A DNA stretch of 64,000 nt, from positions 269,878 through 333,877 of the forward strand of contig NZ_JANHLC010000005.1 in NCBI RefSeq assembly GCF_028682395.1. The letters run 5' to 3'. The notes beneath the pieces were generated by a model. It had not been told where the DNA came from. It was given only the letters and a program-made list of their open reading frames with translations, and did not search any database. A program made the position numbers and the translations under genes. Origin of the DNA: Pseudomonas putida (GTDB taxonomy: Bacteria > Pseudomonadota > Gammaproteobacteria > Pseudomonadales > Pseudomonadaceae). Positions 1 to 10,339 of this stretch are shown in pieces. Each line of letters begins with the position of its first letter. Positions within the stretch are counted from its first letter, which is position 1.

Positions 1-1
1 A

Positions 2-862
2 TTGCTTGCTGGCAGCCACTTGAGCGGCAACTTCTTCAGCGAAGTTGTCGACTGGCTTCTCGATGCCTTCACCTACTTGGAAGCGGACGAAGGAAAGGAT
101 TTCAGCGCCGCCATTCTTGGCCAGAGTACCCACGGTAACGTCTGGGTTCTTAACGAATGGCTGCTCGACCAGGCTGGCTTCAGCCAGGAACTTGCTGATA
201 CGGCCGCCGATCATTTTCTCGACGATTTCAGCTGGCTTGCCTTTGATCTTGTCTTCGTTGAGGCTCATGAACACGGCTTTCTCGCGCTCGATGGCTTCTG
301 GGGAGACTTGCGACGGCAGCAGGAACTCAGGGTTGCTGGCTGCTACGTGCATGGCGATATCTTTGGCCAGCTCTGGGGTGCCGCCTTTGAGGGCAACCAC
401 AACGCCAATCTTGTTGCCGTGCAGGTACGAACCTACAACGTCAGCTTCGATACGTGCCAGGCGACGGATGTTGACGTTTTCGCCGACTTTGGCAACCAGG
501 GCTTCACGCGCAGGTTCCAGAGCGGCGATCAGCGGAGCTGCGTCGGTCAGCTTTTCAGCGAATGCTTTTTCAACGCCGGCAGCGACGAAAGCCTTGAAGT
601 CGTCCTGCAGAGCCAGGAAGTCGGTCTGCGAGTTGACTTCGAGGATAACGGCAGACTTGCCGTCGTCCTTGATTGCGATAGCGCCTTCAGCGGCAACGTT
701 GCCCGCTTTCTTGGCCGCTTTGATGGCGCCCGAGGCACGCATGTCGTCGATCGCTTTTTCGATGTCGCCGCCAGCCTTGGTCAAGGCTTTCTTGCAGTCC
801 ATCATGCCTTCGCCGGTACGCTCGCGCAGTTCTTTGACCAACGCTGCAGTAATCTCTGCCAT
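2..862 (-). CDS. tsf: Elongation factor Ts (3' end cut by window edge)
   Basis: EF-Ts is the cytoplasmic nucleotide-exchange factor that recycles EF-Tu-GDP during translation. The reverse-strand frame begins [20 protein letters not shown], the N-terminal UBA-like region typical of EF-Ts, and ends [14 protein letters not shown]. All 287 codons are present; only the last two bases of the stop codon fall outside the window, and base 1 fits a stop starting with T. It lies 191 bp downstream of rpsB in the usual rpsB-tsf operon, with a strong hairpin between the two genes that probably tunes how much tsf is made relative to rpsB. Family assignment is secure. Confidence 0.97.
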   Translation of the reverse strand, partial: MAEITAALVKELRERTGEGMMDCKKALTKAGGDIEKAIDDMRASGAIKAAKKAGNVAAEGAIAIKDDGKSAVILEVNSQTDFLALQDDFKAFVAAGVEKAFAEKLTDAAPLIAALEPAREALVAKVGENVNIRRLARIEADVVGSYLHGNKIGVVVALKGGTPELAKDIAMHVAASNPEFLLPSQVSPEAIEREKAVFMSLNEDKIKGKPAEIVEKMIGGRISKFLAEASLVEQPFVKNPDVTVGTLAKNGGAEILSFVRFQVGEGIEKPVDNFAEEVAAQVAASKQ

Positions 863-1000
863 TTCAAAATTCCTCTTGGATAGGTTTTCAACCATTCCAC
901 CCGACCGAACGGGCGTTCAATTCTTCCCGAACCATCTTGTTAGCCGCTGCGCATTACAGAAACTGCATCGGCACTGCCGACAAGTGGTTTTCGAGGTGGC

Positions 1001-1025
1001 AAAAAGGGGGCCAAGCCCCCTTTTT
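1001..1025 (-). terminator. Hairpin with T-run between rpsB and tsf (attenuator)
   Basis: Read on the minus strand this is a perfect inverted repeat: A5G5C, a three-base loop, then G C5T5. It has all features of an intrinsic terminator, but lies inside the rpsB-tsf operon. An attenuating hairpin between these genes is known in E. coli, so partial read-through is the likely behaviour; that is inference for this strain. Confidence 0.8.
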
Positions 1026-1053
1026 GCTTACTGAGTCAACGCCAAGGCGCTAC

Positions 1054-1788
1054 TTACTCAGCTGCTGCTACCGGAGCTTCTTCGAATACTTCGGTGCCGC
1101 CGGCAACGTGGTTGCGGCCAGCGATCACTGCGTCGGCCATTGCACCCATGTACAGCTGGATGGCGCGGATGGCGTCATCGTTGCCTGGGATGATGTAATC
1201 AACACCTTCCGGGCTGCTGTTGGTATCGACTACGCCGATAACCGGGATACCCAGCTTGTTGGCTTCGGTGATAGCGATGCGCTCGTGGTCAACGTCGATC
1301 ACGAACAGAGCGTCTGGCAGACCGCCCATGTCCTTGATACCACCCAGGCTACGATCCAGCTTTTCCAGATCGCGAGAGCGCATCAGCGCCTCTTTCTTGG
1401 TCAGCTTGGCGAAGGTGCCGTCTTCGGCTTGCACTTCAAGGTCACGCAGACGCTTGATGGAAGCACGGATGGTTTTGAAGTTGGTCAGCATGCCGCCCAA
1501 CCAGCGATGGTCGACGTACGGCGAACCGCAACGGGTTGCTTCTTCAGCAACGATCTTGCCAGCCGAACGCTTGGTGCCGACGAACAGAATCTTGTTTTTG
1601 CCCTGGGCCAGACGCTCTACGAAAGTCAGAGCTTCGTTGAACATTGGCAGGGTTTTTTCAAGGTTGATGATGTGGATCTTGTTGCGCGCGCCGAAAATGT
1701 ATTTACCCATTTTCGGGTTCCAGTAACGGGTCTGGTGACCGAAGTGCACACCGGCCTTCAGCATATCGCGCATGTTGACTTGGGACAT
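1054..1788 (-). CDS. rpsB: 30S ribosomal protein S2
   Basis: Structural protein of the small ribosomal subunit and the last large protein to join it. The frame starts [20 protein letters not shown] and carries the S2 signature around residues 8-30 ([13 protein letters not shown]) and the later [12 protein letters not shown] block. The 244-residue length is usual for Pseudomonas. The open frame extends further upstream, but the S2 homology begins at this ATG, so 1788 is chosen. The C-terminus ends in a short acidic/alanine tail (EEAPVAAAE). First gene of the rpsB-tsf operon, divergent from map. Confidence 0.97.
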   Translation of the reverse strand: MSQVNMRDMLKAGVHFGHQTRYWNPKMGKYIFGARNKIHIINLEKTLPMFNEALTFVERLAQGKNKILFVGTKRSAGKIVAEEATRCGSPYVDHRWLGGMLTNFKTIRASIKRLRDLEVQAEDGTFAKLTKKEALMRSRDLEKLDRSLGGIKDMGGLPDALFVIDVDHERIAITEANKLGIPVIGVVDTNSSPEGVDYIIPGNDDAIRAIQLYMGAMADAVIAGRNHVAGGTEVFEEAPVAAAE

Positions 1789-1935
1789 GATAGTTCCTTG
1801 ATAAGTCGGGTTAGGCCTCCACGTATCCCAATGACCAACCGCCAGCATCGAGCTGTAGGCACCCAGGTCATCGTGTCGACACGTGTGTGGGTTTGAGCTT
1901 TCGGGGGCTATCCCCTGAAAGCGGCGCATTTTATA
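1789..1935 (-). promoter_or_regulatory. rpsB 5' leader with sigma-70-type promoter
   Basis: The 382 bp between rpsB and map hold no gene. On the minus strand a TATAAAAT box (1928-1935) lies 17 bp from a weak TTTCGT -35 (1953-1958), giving an rpsB leader of about 130-140 nt. Gammaproteobacterial rpsB leaders often contain a conserved structured RNA through which S2 represses its own operon. The leader here can form several short stems (for example around 1902-1918), but I cannot fold it, so the S2-binding role is inference. Confidence 0.5.
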
Positions 1936-2073
1936 CCACAGGACTCGCAAAAACGAAACCCGCAATGCACCTTGCCGACGGGGACTTTTGCGCCACCCCC
2001 GCCAGCCCTGCACAATACCCCGGCCTTATAGAAAGAAGCGATGCCTGCCGGCGCATGTTTTGCCCCGGTCGTC

Positions 2074-2082
2074 TGATAGAAT
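2074..2082 (+). promoter_or_regulatory. Extended -10 candidate for map
   Basis: TGATAGAAT matches an extended -10 (TGn-TAnAAT) about 90 bp before the map start. No convincing -35 lies 16-18 bp upstream, which extended -10 promoters can tolerate. Assignment by position only. Confidence 0.4.
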
Positions 2083-2170
2083 CGCGCTTTTCGGGCCGGG
2101 TAAAGGTGCTGACAACCGCCCCCGTCCTTGTCTGTTTATAGTTGCGTCCCTGAGCGCAAAGAGAGCCTGT

Positions 2171-2953
2171 ATGACCGTTACCCTCAAAACCGCCGAGGAC
2201 ATCGCGAAAATGCGAGTCGCCGGCCGCCTGGCCGCAGAAGTCCTGGAAATGATCGGCGAATACGTCAAACCCGGCGTGACCACCGAGGAACTGGACCGCA
2301 TCTGCCACGACTATATCGTCAACGTGCAGCAGGCCATTCCCGCACCGCTCAACTACAAGGGTTTCCCCAAGTCGATCTGCACCTCGGTCAACCATGTGGT
2401 GTGCCACGGCATCCCCGGTGACAAGGCACTCAAGGATGGCGACACCCTGAACATCGACATCACGGTGATCAAGGATGGCTATCACGGCGACACCAGCAAG
2501 ATGTTCCATGTCGGCAATGTCCCGGTCTGGGCCGAGCGCCTGTCCCAGGTCACCCAGGAATGCCTGTACAAGGCCATCGAAATTGTTCGCCCGGGCTGCC
2601 GCCTTGGCGATATTGGCGAAGTGATCCAGAAGCACGCCGAGAAAAACGGCTTTTCCGTCGTGCGCGAGTTCTGCGGCCACGGCATCGGCAAGGTGTTCCA
2701 CGAAGAACCGCAGATCCTGCACTACGGTCGTGCCGGCACCGGTATGGAACTCAAGGAAGGTATGACCTTCACCATCGAGCCGATGATCAACCAGGGCAAA
2801 GCCGATACCAAGGTGCTGGGCGATGGCTGGACTGCGATCACCAAGGACCGCAAGCTCTCGGCCCAATGGGAGCACACCCTGCTGGTGACTGCCGATGGCT
2901 ACGAGATCTTCACCCTGCGCAGCGATGACACTATCCCTCGCGTAGCACCCTGA
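2171..2953 (+). CDS. map: Methionine aminopeptidase type I
   Basis: Removes the initiator methionine from nascent cytosolic proteins. The 260-residue length and the pita-bread fold motifs fit class Ia enzymes: a conserved His in [11 protein letters not shown], metal-ligand Asp in [17 protein letters not shown], His in [12 protein letters not shown], and Glu in [10 protein letters not shown] and WEHTLLVT. The open frame continues 61 codons upstream of ATG 2171, but homology starts at [14 protein letters not shown], and an AGAG-type ribosome site lies about 8 bp before it. Divergent from rpsB and 74 bp ahead of glnD. Confidence 0.96.
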   Translation: MTVTLKTAEDIAKMRVAGRLAAEVLEMIGEYVKPGVTTEELDRICHDYIVNVQQAIPAPLNYKGFPKSICTSVNHVVCHGIPGDKALKDGDTLNIDITVIKDGYHGDTSKMFHVGNVPVWAERLSQVTQECLYKAIEIVRPGCRLGDIGEVIQKHAEKNGFSVVREFCGHGIGKVFHEEPQILHYGRAGTGMELKEGMTFTIEPMINQGKADTKVLGDGWTAITKDRKLSAQWEHTLLVTADGYEIFTLRSDDTIPRVAP

Positions 2954-3027
2954 TTGATCCTGACGCACGATCTATAGATAGCCGTTTCCGACAGACACTT
3001 TTCGATAGCCACAAGGAAAGCCGAACG

Positions 3028-5730
3028 ATGCCCCAGGTGGACCCCGATCTGTTCGACCGCGGCCAGTTCCAGGCGGAACTGGCGCTCAAGTCCAGCCCTA
3101 TCCCGGCGTTCAAGAAAGCCATCCGCCAGGCACGCGAAGTGCTGGACCAGCGGTTTCGCGAAGGCCGCGAGATTCGCCGGCTGATCGAGGATCGTGCGTG
3201 GTTAGTCGACAATATCCTGCGCCAGGCCTGGGCACAGTTCGACTGGAGCGAGGACGCCGATATCGCGCTGGTCGCAGTGGGCGGCTACGGTCGGGGCGAG
3301 TTGCACCCTTACTCGGATATCGACCTGCTGATTCTGCTCGACAGCGCCGATCATGAGATCTTTCGCGATTCCATCGAGCGTTTTCTGACCCTGCTCTGGG
3401 ATATCGGCCTGGAAGTCGGGCAAAGCGTGCGCTCGGTCGCCGAATGTGCCGAAGAAGCCCGGGCCGACCTCACGGTCGTCACCAACCTGATGGAAAGCCG
3501 CACCATCGCGGGCCCCGAGGCACTGCGCCTGCGCATGCTGGAAGTGACCAGCACGGCGCACATGTGGCCGAGCAAGGAGTTTTTCCTGGCCAAGCGCGCC
3601 GAACAGAAGGCTCGCCACCACAAGTACAACGACACCGAGTACAACCTAGAGCCCAACGTCAAGGGCTCGCCAGGCGGCCTGCGGGATATCCAGACCATCC
3701 TCTGGATCGCTCGGCGCCAGTACGGCACCCTGAATCTGCGCGCCCTCGCGGGCGAAGGCTTTTTGGTGGAAAGCGAGAACGCCCTGCTCGCCTCTTCCCA
3801 GGAGTTTCTCTGGAAGGTCCGGTACGCCCTGCACATGCTGGCCGGGCGTGCCGAAGATCGGCTGCTGTTCGACCATCAGCGCAGCATCGCCACGCTGCTG
3901 GGGTTTGAAGGTGACGATGCCAAGCAGGCCATCGAAAACTTCATGCAGCAGTACTACCGCGTGGTGATGAGCATCGCCCAGCTCAGCGACCTGATCATCC
4001 AGCACTTCGAAGAGCTGATCCTCGCCCCGGAAAACGAAGCGCCGCCACAACCGATCAACTCGCGCTTCCAACTGCACGACGGCTATATCGAGGCGGTGAG
4101 CCCCAACGTCTTCAAGCGCACACCGTTCGCCATGCTGGAGATTTTCGTGCTGATGGCCCAGCACCCGGAAATCAAGGGTGTACGCGCCGATACCATTCGT
4201 CTGCTGCGGGAAAACCGTCACCTGATCGACGACGAGTTCCGCCACGACATCCGCAACACCAGCCTGTTTATCGAGCTGTTCAAGTGCGAGATCGGCATCC
4301 ACCGCAACCTGCGTCGGATGAACCGCTACGGCATTCTCGGGCGCTATCTGCCGGAGTTCGGCGATATTGTCGGGCAGATGCAGCACGACCTGTTCCACAT
4401 CTATACGGTCGACGCCCACACACTGAACCTGATCAAGCACCTGCGTAAATTGCAGTACACCCAGGTGTCCGAGAAATTCCCGTTGGCCAGCAAGCTGATG
4501 AGCCGTCTGCCCAAGCCGGAGCTGATTTACCTGGCCGGGCTCTACCACGATATCGGCAAGGGCCGGCACGGCGATCACTCCGAACTGGGCGCCGTCGATG
4601 CGCAGGCGTTCTGTGCCCGCCACCAGTTGCCGCAATGGGACAGCCGATTGATCGTCTGGCTGGTGCAGAACCACCTGGTGATGTCGACCACGGCCCAGCG
4701 CAAGGACCTCTCCGATCCCCAGGTGATCCACGACTTCGCCCAAGTCGTCCACGACCAGACACGCCTGGACTACCTCTACGTGCTGACCGTCGCCGATATC
4801 AATGCAACCAACCCCAGCCTGTGGAACTCCTGGCGCGCCAGCCTGTTGCGCCAGCTCTATACCGAGACCAAGCGCGCCCTGCGCCGCGGCCTGGAGAACC
4901 CGGTGGATCGTGAAGAGCAGATCCGCCATACCCAGAGCGCCGCGCTGGATATCCTGGTGCGCGCCGGCACCGACCCGGACGATGTCGAGCAACTCTGGTC
5001 GCAGCTGGGCGACGACTACTTTCTGCGCCATACCGCCGGCGATGTGGCCTGGCACAGCGACGCGATCCTCCAGCAGCCGGCCGATGGCGGCCCGCTGGTG
5101 CTGATCAAGGAAACCACCCAGCGCGAATTCGAAGGGGGTACCCAGATCTTTATCTATGCCCCGGACCAGCACGACTTCTTCGCCGTGACCGTGGCCGCCA
5201 TGGACCAGCTCAACCTGAACATCCATGACGCCCGGGTCATCACCTCCAGCAGCCAGTTCACCCTCGACACCTATATCGTGCTCGATACCGACGGCGGCTC
5301 GATTGGCGACAACCCGGAGCGCATCCAGCAGATCCGCGATGGCCTGACCGAAGCCCTGCGCAACCCCGACGACTACCCGACGATCATCCAGCGCCGCGTA
5401 CCGCGTCAGCTCAAGCACTTTGCCTTTGACCCGGTGGTGACCATCCACAACGACGCCCAGCGCCCAGTGACCGTGCTCGAACTCAGCGCCCCGGACCGTC
5501 CGGGCCTGCTGGCGCGCATCGGCAAGATTTTCCTGGAGTTCGACCTGTCGTTGCAGAACGCCAAGATTGCGACCCTGGGCGAACGCGTGGAAGACGTGTT
5601 CTTCATTACCGATGCGAACAACCAGCCACTGTCCGACCCGCTACTGTGCAGCCGCCTGCAGGCGGCAATCGTCGAACAACTGCGCGTCAACCACGAACCC
5701 AATGCCGAACTGACGCGCCTGAGTATCTGA
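3028..5730 (+). CDS. glnD: PII uridylyltransferase / uridylyl-removing enzyme GlnD
   Basis: Bifunctional nitrogen sensor that uridylylates PII (GlnB/GlnK) when glutamine is low and removes UMP when it is high. At 900 residues it has the full family length and domain order: nucleotidyltransferase with GGYGRGEL and YSDIDLL near residues 85-101; a central helical linker; an HD domain with YHDIGKG at about 506-512; and two C-terminal ACT domains (about 705-790 and 815-900) that bind glutamine. An AAGGA ribosome site lies 8 bp before the ATG. dapC starts 37 bp downstream, so the two may share a transcript. Confidence 0.97.
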   Translation: MPQVDPDLFDRGQFQAELALKSSPIPAFKKAIRQAREVLDQRFREGREIRRLIEDRAWLVDNILRQAWAQFDWSEDADIALVAVGGYGRGELHPYSDIDLLILLDSADHEIFRDSIERFLTLLWDIGLEVGQSVRSVAECAEEARADLTVVTNLMESRTIAGPEALRLRMLEVTSTAHMWPSKEFFLAKRAEQKARHHKYNDTEYNLEPNVKGSPGGLRDIQTILWIARRQYGTLNLRALAGEGFLVESENALLASSQEFLWKVRYALHMLAGRAEDRLLFDHQRSIATLLGFEGDDAKQAIENFMQQYYRVVMSIAQLSDLIIQHFEELILAPENEAPPQPINSRFQLHDGYIEAVSPNVFKRTPFAMLEIFVLMAQHPEIKGVRADTIRLLRENRHLIDDEFRHDIRNTSLFIELFKCEIGIHRNLRRMNRYGILGRYLPEFGDIVGQMQHDLFHIYTVDAHTLNLIKHLRKLQYTQVSEKFPLASKLMSRLPKPELIYLAGLYHDIGKGRHGDHSELGAVDAQAFCARHQLPQWDSRLIVWLVQNHLVMSTTAQRKDLSDPQVIHDFAQVVHDQTRLDYLYVLTVADINATNPSLWNSWRASLLRQLYTETKRALRRGLENPVDREEQIRHTQSAALDILVRAGTDPDDVEQLWSQLGDDYFLRHTAGDVAWHSDAILQQPADGGPLVLIKETTQREFEGGTQIFIYAPDQHDFFAVTVAAMDQLNLNIHDARVITSSSQFTLDTYIVLDTDGGSIGDNPERIQQIRDGLTEALRNPDDYPTIIQRRVPRQLKHFAFDPVVTIHNDAQRPVTVLELSAPDRPGLLARIGKIFLEFDLSLQNAKIATLGERVEDVFFITDANNQPLSDPLLCSRLQAAIVEQLRVNHEPNAELTRLSI

Positions 5731-5767
5731 CGGCGCGACATGCCCCATCGAGTGAGACCCCGTACCG

Positions 5768-6967
5768 ATGAACAACGCTCTGAACCAGTTGCAACCCTAC
5801 CCGTTCGAGAAACTGCGCGCCCTGCTCGCCAGCGTGACGCCCAATGCCGACAAGCGCGCCATCGCACTGTCCATCGGCGAACCCAAGCACCGCTCGCCGG
5901 CCTTTGTCGCCGAGGCCCTGGCCAGCAATCTCGAGCAGATGGCGGTCTACCCGACGACCCTGGGCATCCCGGCCCTGCGCGAAGCGATTGCGCAGTGGTG
6001 CGAACGCCGCTTCAGCGTGCCGAGCGGCTGGCTCGATCCGGCCCGCCACGTGCTGCCGGTCAATGGCACCCGTGAAGCGCTGTTCGCCTTTACCCAAACG
6101 GTGGTCAACCGTGGCGATGACGCGCTGGTCGTCAGCCCGAACCCCTTCTACCAAATCTACGAAGGCGCGGCTTTCCTCGCCGGAGCCAAGCCGCACTACC
6201 TGCCGTGCCTGGACGAAAACGGTTTCAACCCGGATTTCGACGCGGTCCCGGCCGAGGTCTGGCAGCGCTGCCAGATTCTGTTCCTGTGCTCGCCCGGCAA
6301 CCCCACCGGCGCGCTGATCCCACTGGACACCCTGAAAAAGCTGATCGCCCTGGCCGACGAGCACGACTTTGTGATCGCCGCCGACGAGTGCTACAGCGAG
6401 CTGTACTTCGACGAGCAAACCCCACCGCCCGGCCTGCTCAGCGCCTGCGTGGCCCTGGGGCGCAACGACTTCAAGCGCTGCGTGGTGTTCCATAGCCTGT
6501 CCAAGCGCTCCAACCTGCCGGGCCTGCGTTCGGGCTTCGTCGCCGGCGATGCGCAGATCCTCAAGGCCTTCCTGCTCTATCGCACCTATCACGGCTGCGC
6601 GATGCCGGTGCAAACCCAGTTGGCAAGCATCGCCGCCTGGAACGACGAAGCCCATGTGCGCGCCAACCGCGACCTGTATCGGGAGAAGTTCGACGCGGTG
6701 CTGGAGATTCTCGGCCCGGTACTCGATGTCCAGCGTCCCGACGGCGGCTTCTATCTGTGGCCGAATGTCGAAGGCGACGACGCCGAGTTCTGCCGCGCGC
6801 TGTTTGCCGAGGAACATGTGACCGTGGTTCCCGGCTCCTACCTGTCGCGCGAAGTCGACGGTTTCAATCCGGGTGCCGGGCGGGTCCGCCTGGCACTGGT
6901 TGCGCCACTGGCCGAATGCGTCGAAGCCGCCGAGCGGATGCGCGACTTTATCCAGAAGCGCAAGTAA
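5768..6967 (+). CDS. dapC: Succinyldiaminopimelate transaminase
   Basis: PLP-dependent class I aminotransferase of 399 residues, making N-succinyl-L,L-diaminopimelate in the succinylase branch of lysine and peptidoglycan precursor synthesis. Seen: the substrate/PLP region LSIGEPKHRSP, the Asn of SPGNPTGA, the ADECYSELYFDE block, and the PLP-lysine in SLSKRSNLPGLRSGF. The Arg that binds the substrate carboxylate lies near the C-terminus (GRVRLALVAP). It lies just after glnD and 2.3 kb before dapD, with dapE 9 kb away, so three steps of one pathway are grouped here. Confidence 0.93.
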   Translation: MNNALNQLQPYPFEKLRALLASVTPNADKRAIALSIGEPKHRSPAFVAEALASNLEQMAVYPTTLGIPALREAIAQWCERRFSVPSGWLDPARHVLPVNGTREALFAFTQTVVNRGDDALVVSPNPFYQIYEGAAFLAGAKPHYLPCLDENGFNPDFDAVPAEVWQRCQILFLCSPGNPTGALIPLDTLKKLIALADEHDFVIAADECYSELYFDEQTPPPGLLSACVALGRNDFKRCVVFHSLSKRSNLPGLRSGFVAGDAQILKAFLLYRTYHGCAMPVQTQLASIAAWNDEAHVRANRDLYREKFDAVLEILGPVLDVQRPDGGFYLWPNVEGDDAEFCRALFAEEHVTVVPGSYLSREVDGFNPGAGRVRLALVAPLAECVEAAERMRDFIQKRK

Positions 6968-6976
6968 GGCTACCCT

Positions 6977-7014
6977 CCCGGCCGGTTCATGCCTGGGGCA
7001 ATGAACCGGCCGGG
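6977..7014. terminator. 14-bp-stem bidirectional terminator, dapC / antiporter
   Basis: Perfect inverted repeat CCCGGCCGGTTCAT - 10-base loop - ATGAACCGGCCGGG sits between the stop codons of two convergent genes. There is no long T-run on either strand, but position and stem strength indicate a shared terminator. Confidence 0.75.
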
Positions 7015-7018
7015 ACGC

Positions 7019-8665
7019 TTACTTCACGGTCCCCAGGTTGGCCTCGCTCATATCCAGGTCGGCCAGCACCTCACGCAACACATCATCGCCGATCTGGTGA
7101 TGCCGACTGAGGCTGTACAACTCCAGGCGCTGCGCCCGTAGTGCCTTCAAGCGCAGACGCCGCTCCAGCAGATCCATTTGCGACGCCAGGGCCTGGGCCT
7201 CGGCGGAGTCGTTGAAGACCTCCAACTGATGCCGATACTCGGACATGATCCGCGCCTTCAATTCAGCGGACAGCGCTGCCTGGGCGGCATCCTGGCTGCT
7301 ATCCGCCTCGTTGAGTTCTTCGTTTTCCAGGGCATGGATCGCCGCTTCCGCGGTTTTGCGCCAGGCTTCCCGGATCTCGCTGCGGCGCTTGTCATCCGGA
7401 CTTTTCGCAATGCCGCGCAGCAACAGTGGCAAGGTGATACAGGCCGCGATCAGTGACAACAGGATCACCCCGGCGGCAATAAAGATCAGCAGGTCGCGCT
7501 CCGGAAAATTCTGCCCCGGGGCGAGCAGCAGGGGCACCGACATCACACCCGCCAGCGTCACCGCCCCGCGCACGCCGCCCACGGTAAGCAGCCAGCAGGA
7601 GCGCGCAGTCGGCACCAGGGTCAGTTCACCCTTGCCGCGCCAGCGGCGCAGCCAGCCGGACAATCGCCAGATGCTCTGCACCCAGATAAAACGCAGCACC
7701 AGCAGCACCAGGAAGATCGCCACCACATCCAGGCAGCGATAGAACAGTGTCGGCCACAGCGTAGTTTCATGGCTGACCACTGCCTTGATGATGTCCGGCA
7801 ATTGCAGGCCCAGCAGCAGGAAGATCAGCCCGTTGAACGCAAATTCCAGCAGCGACCAGACACTGCGATTGAGCAGGCGCGTACTGGTCTGGCGCGGCAA
7901 CAGGTCGAGCCAGCTCTGCATCATCCCCGCCGCGACCGCAGACAGAATCCCCGAAGCGCCCAGACGTTCGGCCAGCACATAGGCGGCGAACGGCAGCAGC
8001 AACATAAACACCACGTGAGTGGCCGGATCGTCCCAACCCCGGGCAATCATCCAGGCGCGCAAGCGTCCGACCAGCCAGCTCAGGGCGACACCAATCGCCA
8101 AGCCGCCGCAAGCCACCAACACGAAGGTCAGGCTGGCATTGGCCAGGGAGAACACCCCGGTAATCGCCGCGACCAAGGCAAATTTAAAGGTCACCAGGCC
8201 GGTCGCGTCGTTCATCAGCGCTTCGCCCTGAAGCATATGCATCAAGGGCGCGGGCAGGCGGTCCTGGGAAATCGCCGACACCGCCACGGCATCCGTGGGC
8301 GACAGCACCGCGGCCAGGGCAAAGGCCACCGCCAGGGGAATATCCGGCAAGAGCCAATGAATGAAATAGCCAGCACCCACCACGGTAAACAGCACCAGGC
8401 CGACGGCCAGGGTCAGGATCGGCCCACGCAGGCGCCAGAACTCGCGCTTGGGCATACGCCAACCATCGGAAAATAGCAGCGGCGGTAAGAACAGAAATAG
8501 AAACAGCTCGGGGTCCAGGGCCACATGCAGCCCCAGGGTTGGCCACGCCAGCAGGGCGCCGGCGGTAATCTGCACCAGGGGCAAAGGCAGGGGAATCAAC
8601 CGGCCCAGCAACCGTGAAACGCCGACCAGCATCAGCAGAATAAGGACGGTGTAAGCCGTTTGCAT
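7019..8665 (-). CDS. Na+/H+ antiporter, CPA1 family
   Basis: Inner-membrane cation/proton exchanger of 548 residues. About 12 hydrophobic segments fill residues 1-420, including the family motif ALAAVLSPTDAVAVSAI and the acidic GEALMNDATGL stretch that carries the transport Asp. The C-terminal 120 residues are soluble and helical, rich in Glu, Arg and Leu, and probably form a cytoplasmic regulatory domain. The chosen ATG (MQTAYTVLILLMLVG) starts directly at the first membrane segment; a start 19 codons upstream is possible but adds non-hydrophobic residues. Convergent with dapC. Ion specificity cannot be read from the sequence. Confidence 0.88.
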   Translation of the reverse strand: MQTAYTVLILLMLVGVSRLLGRLIPLPLPLVQITAGALLAWPTLGLHVALDPELFLFLFLPPLLFSDGWRMPKREFWRLRGPILTLAVGLVLFTVVGAGYFIHWLLPDIPLAVAFALAAVLSPTDAVAVSAISQDRLPAPLMHMLQGEALMNDATGLVTFKFALVAAITGVFSLANASLTFVLVACGGLAIGVALSWLVGRLRAWMIARGWDDPATHVVFMLLLPFAAYVLAERLGASGILSAVAAGMMQSWLDLLPRQTSTRLLNRSVWSLLEFAFNGLIFLLLGLQLPDIIKAVVSHETTLWPTLFYRCLDVVAIFLVLLVLRFIWVQSIWRLSGWLRRWRGKGELTLVPTARSCWLLTVGGVRGAVTLAGVMSVPLLLAPGQNFPERDLLIFIAAGVILLSLIAACITLPLLLRGIAKSPDDKRRSEIREAWRKTAEAAIHALENEELNEADSSQDAAQAALSAELKARIMSEYRHQLEVFNDSAEAQALASQMDLLERRLRLKALRAQRLELYSLSRHHQIGDDVLREVLADLDMSEANLGTVK

Positions 8666-8846
8666 AAGCGATAGGGTCCCGTATGAAAGCCATTGAAGAA
8701 ATATGGGGAAACAGTTCGCCATTCCAATGCCATATTAGCCGCTTAGACTGCCGGCCGACCGCTGCACATAAGTCGAAGTCCCCCGATGAACATGTAACAC
8801 AATGATTCGAGCATCAGCCACAGCCAGCGCCGAACCCGTCCGGCCA

Positions 8847-8855
8847 TGGCATAAT
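8847..8855 (+). promoter_or_regulatory. Extended -10 candidate for the YffB-like gene
   Basis: TGGCATAAT fits TGn-TATAAT with one mismatch and lies 44 bp before the GTG start at 8899. No clear -35 is visible. Positional assignment only. Confidence 0.35.
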
Positions 8856-8898
8856 CCCGGACCTTTGAATTCCCGTATGACCAAAAGGGGGCAATCCT

Positions 8899-9261
8899 GT
8901 GACCGACTCAAGCAAAACGTTGCACCTTTTCGGCATCAAAGCGTGCGACACCATGAAAAAAGCTCGCACCTGGCTCGATGAGAAAGGCGTGAACTATGCG
9001 TTTCACGACTACAAGAGCGCAGGCATCGACCGTGAACACCTGACGCAGTGGTGCAACGAACACGGCTGGCAAACCGTGCTGAACCGTGCCGGTACGACCT
9101 TTCGCAAACTCGACGACGAACACAAAGCCGATCTCGACCAGGCGAAAGCAATCGAACTGATGCTGGCACAACCCTCGATGATCAAGCGCCCGGTGCTCGA
9201 TCTCGGCGACCGAACCCTGATTGGCTTCAAGCCAGATATCTATGCGGCAGCTATCCATTAA
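8899..9261 (+). CDS. yffB: ArsC/Spx-family protein, YffB-like
   Basis: Small thioredoxin-fold protein of 120 residues in the arsenate reductase/Spx superfamily. It has FGIKACDTMKKARTWL with a single Cys in place of the CXXC of Spx, and KRPVLDLGDRTLIGF at the end. YffB proteins are thought to be glutathione-dependent thiol reductases; an arsenate role is not implied. The start is GTG at 8899, supported by an AAAAGGGGG ribosome site 8 bp upstream. It lies 33 bp ahead of dapD and probably shares its transcript. Confidence 0.88.
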   Translation: MTDSSKTLHLFGIKACDTMKKARTWLDEKGVNYAFHDYKSAGIDREHLTQWCNEHGWQTVLNRAGTTFRKLDDEHKADLDQAKAIELMLAQPSMIKRPVLDLGDRTLIGFKPDIYAAAIH

Positions 9262-9294
9262 GGCTGTCCATCCATTTTCGTAAGAGGTATTTGC

Positions 9295-10329
9295 ATGTCC
9301 GCTACCCTGTTCAGCCTGGCCTTCGGCGTCGGCACCCAGAATCGTCAAGGCACCTGGCTGGAAGTGTTCTACGCCCAGCCATTGCTTAACCCTTCGGCCG
9401 AACTGGTCGCCGCCGTTGCGCCGATCCTCGGCTACACCGAAGGCAACCAGGCTATCGCCTTCACCACCGCCCAGGCTTCCCAACTGGCCGACGCCCTGAA
9501 GGGTATCGACGCGGCCCAGGCAGCCCTGCTGACCCGCCTGGCCGAAAGCCACAAGCCGCTGATCGCCACCCTGCTGGCCGAAGATGCCGCCCTGACGTCC
9601 ACGCCTGAGGCCTACCTCAAGCTGCACCTGCTCTCCCACCGCCTGGCCAAGCCCCACGGCCTGAGCCTGGCCGGGATCTTCCCGCTGCTGCCAAACGTGG
9701 CCTGGACCAGCCAGGGCGCCATCGACCTGGGCGAACTGGCCGAGCGTCAATTGGAAGCCCGCCTGCGTGGCGAGCTGCTGGAAGTGTTCTCGGTGGACAA
9801 GTTCCCGAAAATGACCGACTACGTCGTGCCGAGCGGCGTGCGTATCGCTGACAGCGCGCGGATTCGCCTGGGCGCCTACATCGGCGAAGGCACCACCGTC
9901 ATGCACGAAGGCTTCGTCAACTTCAACGCCGGCACCGAAGGTCCGGGCATGATCGAAGGCCGCGTATCGGCCGGTGTGTTCGTCGGCAAGGGTTCGGACC
10001 TGGGCGGCGGTTGCTCGACCATGGGTACCCTGTCCGGTGGCGGCAACATCGTGATCAAGGTCGGTGAAGGCTGCCTGATCGGCGCCAACGCCGGTATCGG
10101 TATTCCCCTGGGCGACCGCAACACCGTGGAGTCGGGCCTGTACGTGACCGCCGGCACCAAAGTGGCACTGCTCGACGAGAACAACCAACTGGTCAAGGTC
10201 GTCAAGGCCCGTGACCTGGCCGGCCAGCCGGATCTGTTGTTCCGTCGCAACTCGGAAACCGGCGCCGTGGAATGCAAGACCCACAAGTCGGCCATCGAGC
10301 TGAACGAAGCGCTGCACGCTCACAACTAA
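9295..10329 (+). CDS. dapD: 2,3,4,5-tetrahydropyridine-2,6-dicarboxylate N-succinyltransferase
   Basis: Transfers succinyl from succinyl-CoA to tetrahydrodipicolinate, the step before DapC. The 344-residue protein is the long form seen in Pseudomonas rather than the 274-residue E. coli form. An N-terminal domain (about 1-170) precedes a left-handed beta-helix of hexapeptide repeats (about 180-300: VRIADSARIRLGAYIGEGT, GRVSAGVFVGKGSDLGGG, CLIGANAGIGIPLGD). It forms trimers in known relatives. A ribosome site (AAGAGG) lies before ATG 9295. A 22-bp palindrome follows the stop. Confidence 0.95.
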   Translation: MSATLFSLAFGVGTQNRQGTWLEVFYAQPLLNPSAELVAAVAPILGYTEGNQAIAFTTAQASQLADALKGIDAAQAALLTRLAESHKPLIATLLAEDAALTSTPEAYLKLHLLSHRLAKPHGLSLAGIFPLLPNVAWTSQGAIDLGELAERQLEARLRGELLEVFSVDKFPKMTDYVVPSGVRIADSARIRLGAYIGEGTTVMHEGFVNFNAGTEGPGMIEGRVSAGVFVGKGSDLGGGCSTMGTLSGGGNIVIKVGEGCLIGANAGIGIPLGDRNTVESGLYVTAGTKVALLDENNQLVKVVKARDLAGQPDLLFRRNSETGAVECKTHKSAIELNEALHAHN

Positions 10330-10339
10330 GCAGCATTGA

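Noticed and set aside
1887..2141. 84-codon plus-strand frame in the rpsB-map gap
   Set aside because: It overlaps the rpsB promoter and leader and shows no protein-like pattern.
3646..5448. 600-codon open frame antisense to glnD
   Set aside because: High-GC genes leave long open frames on the other strand; no family match, and the plus strand is clearly glnD.
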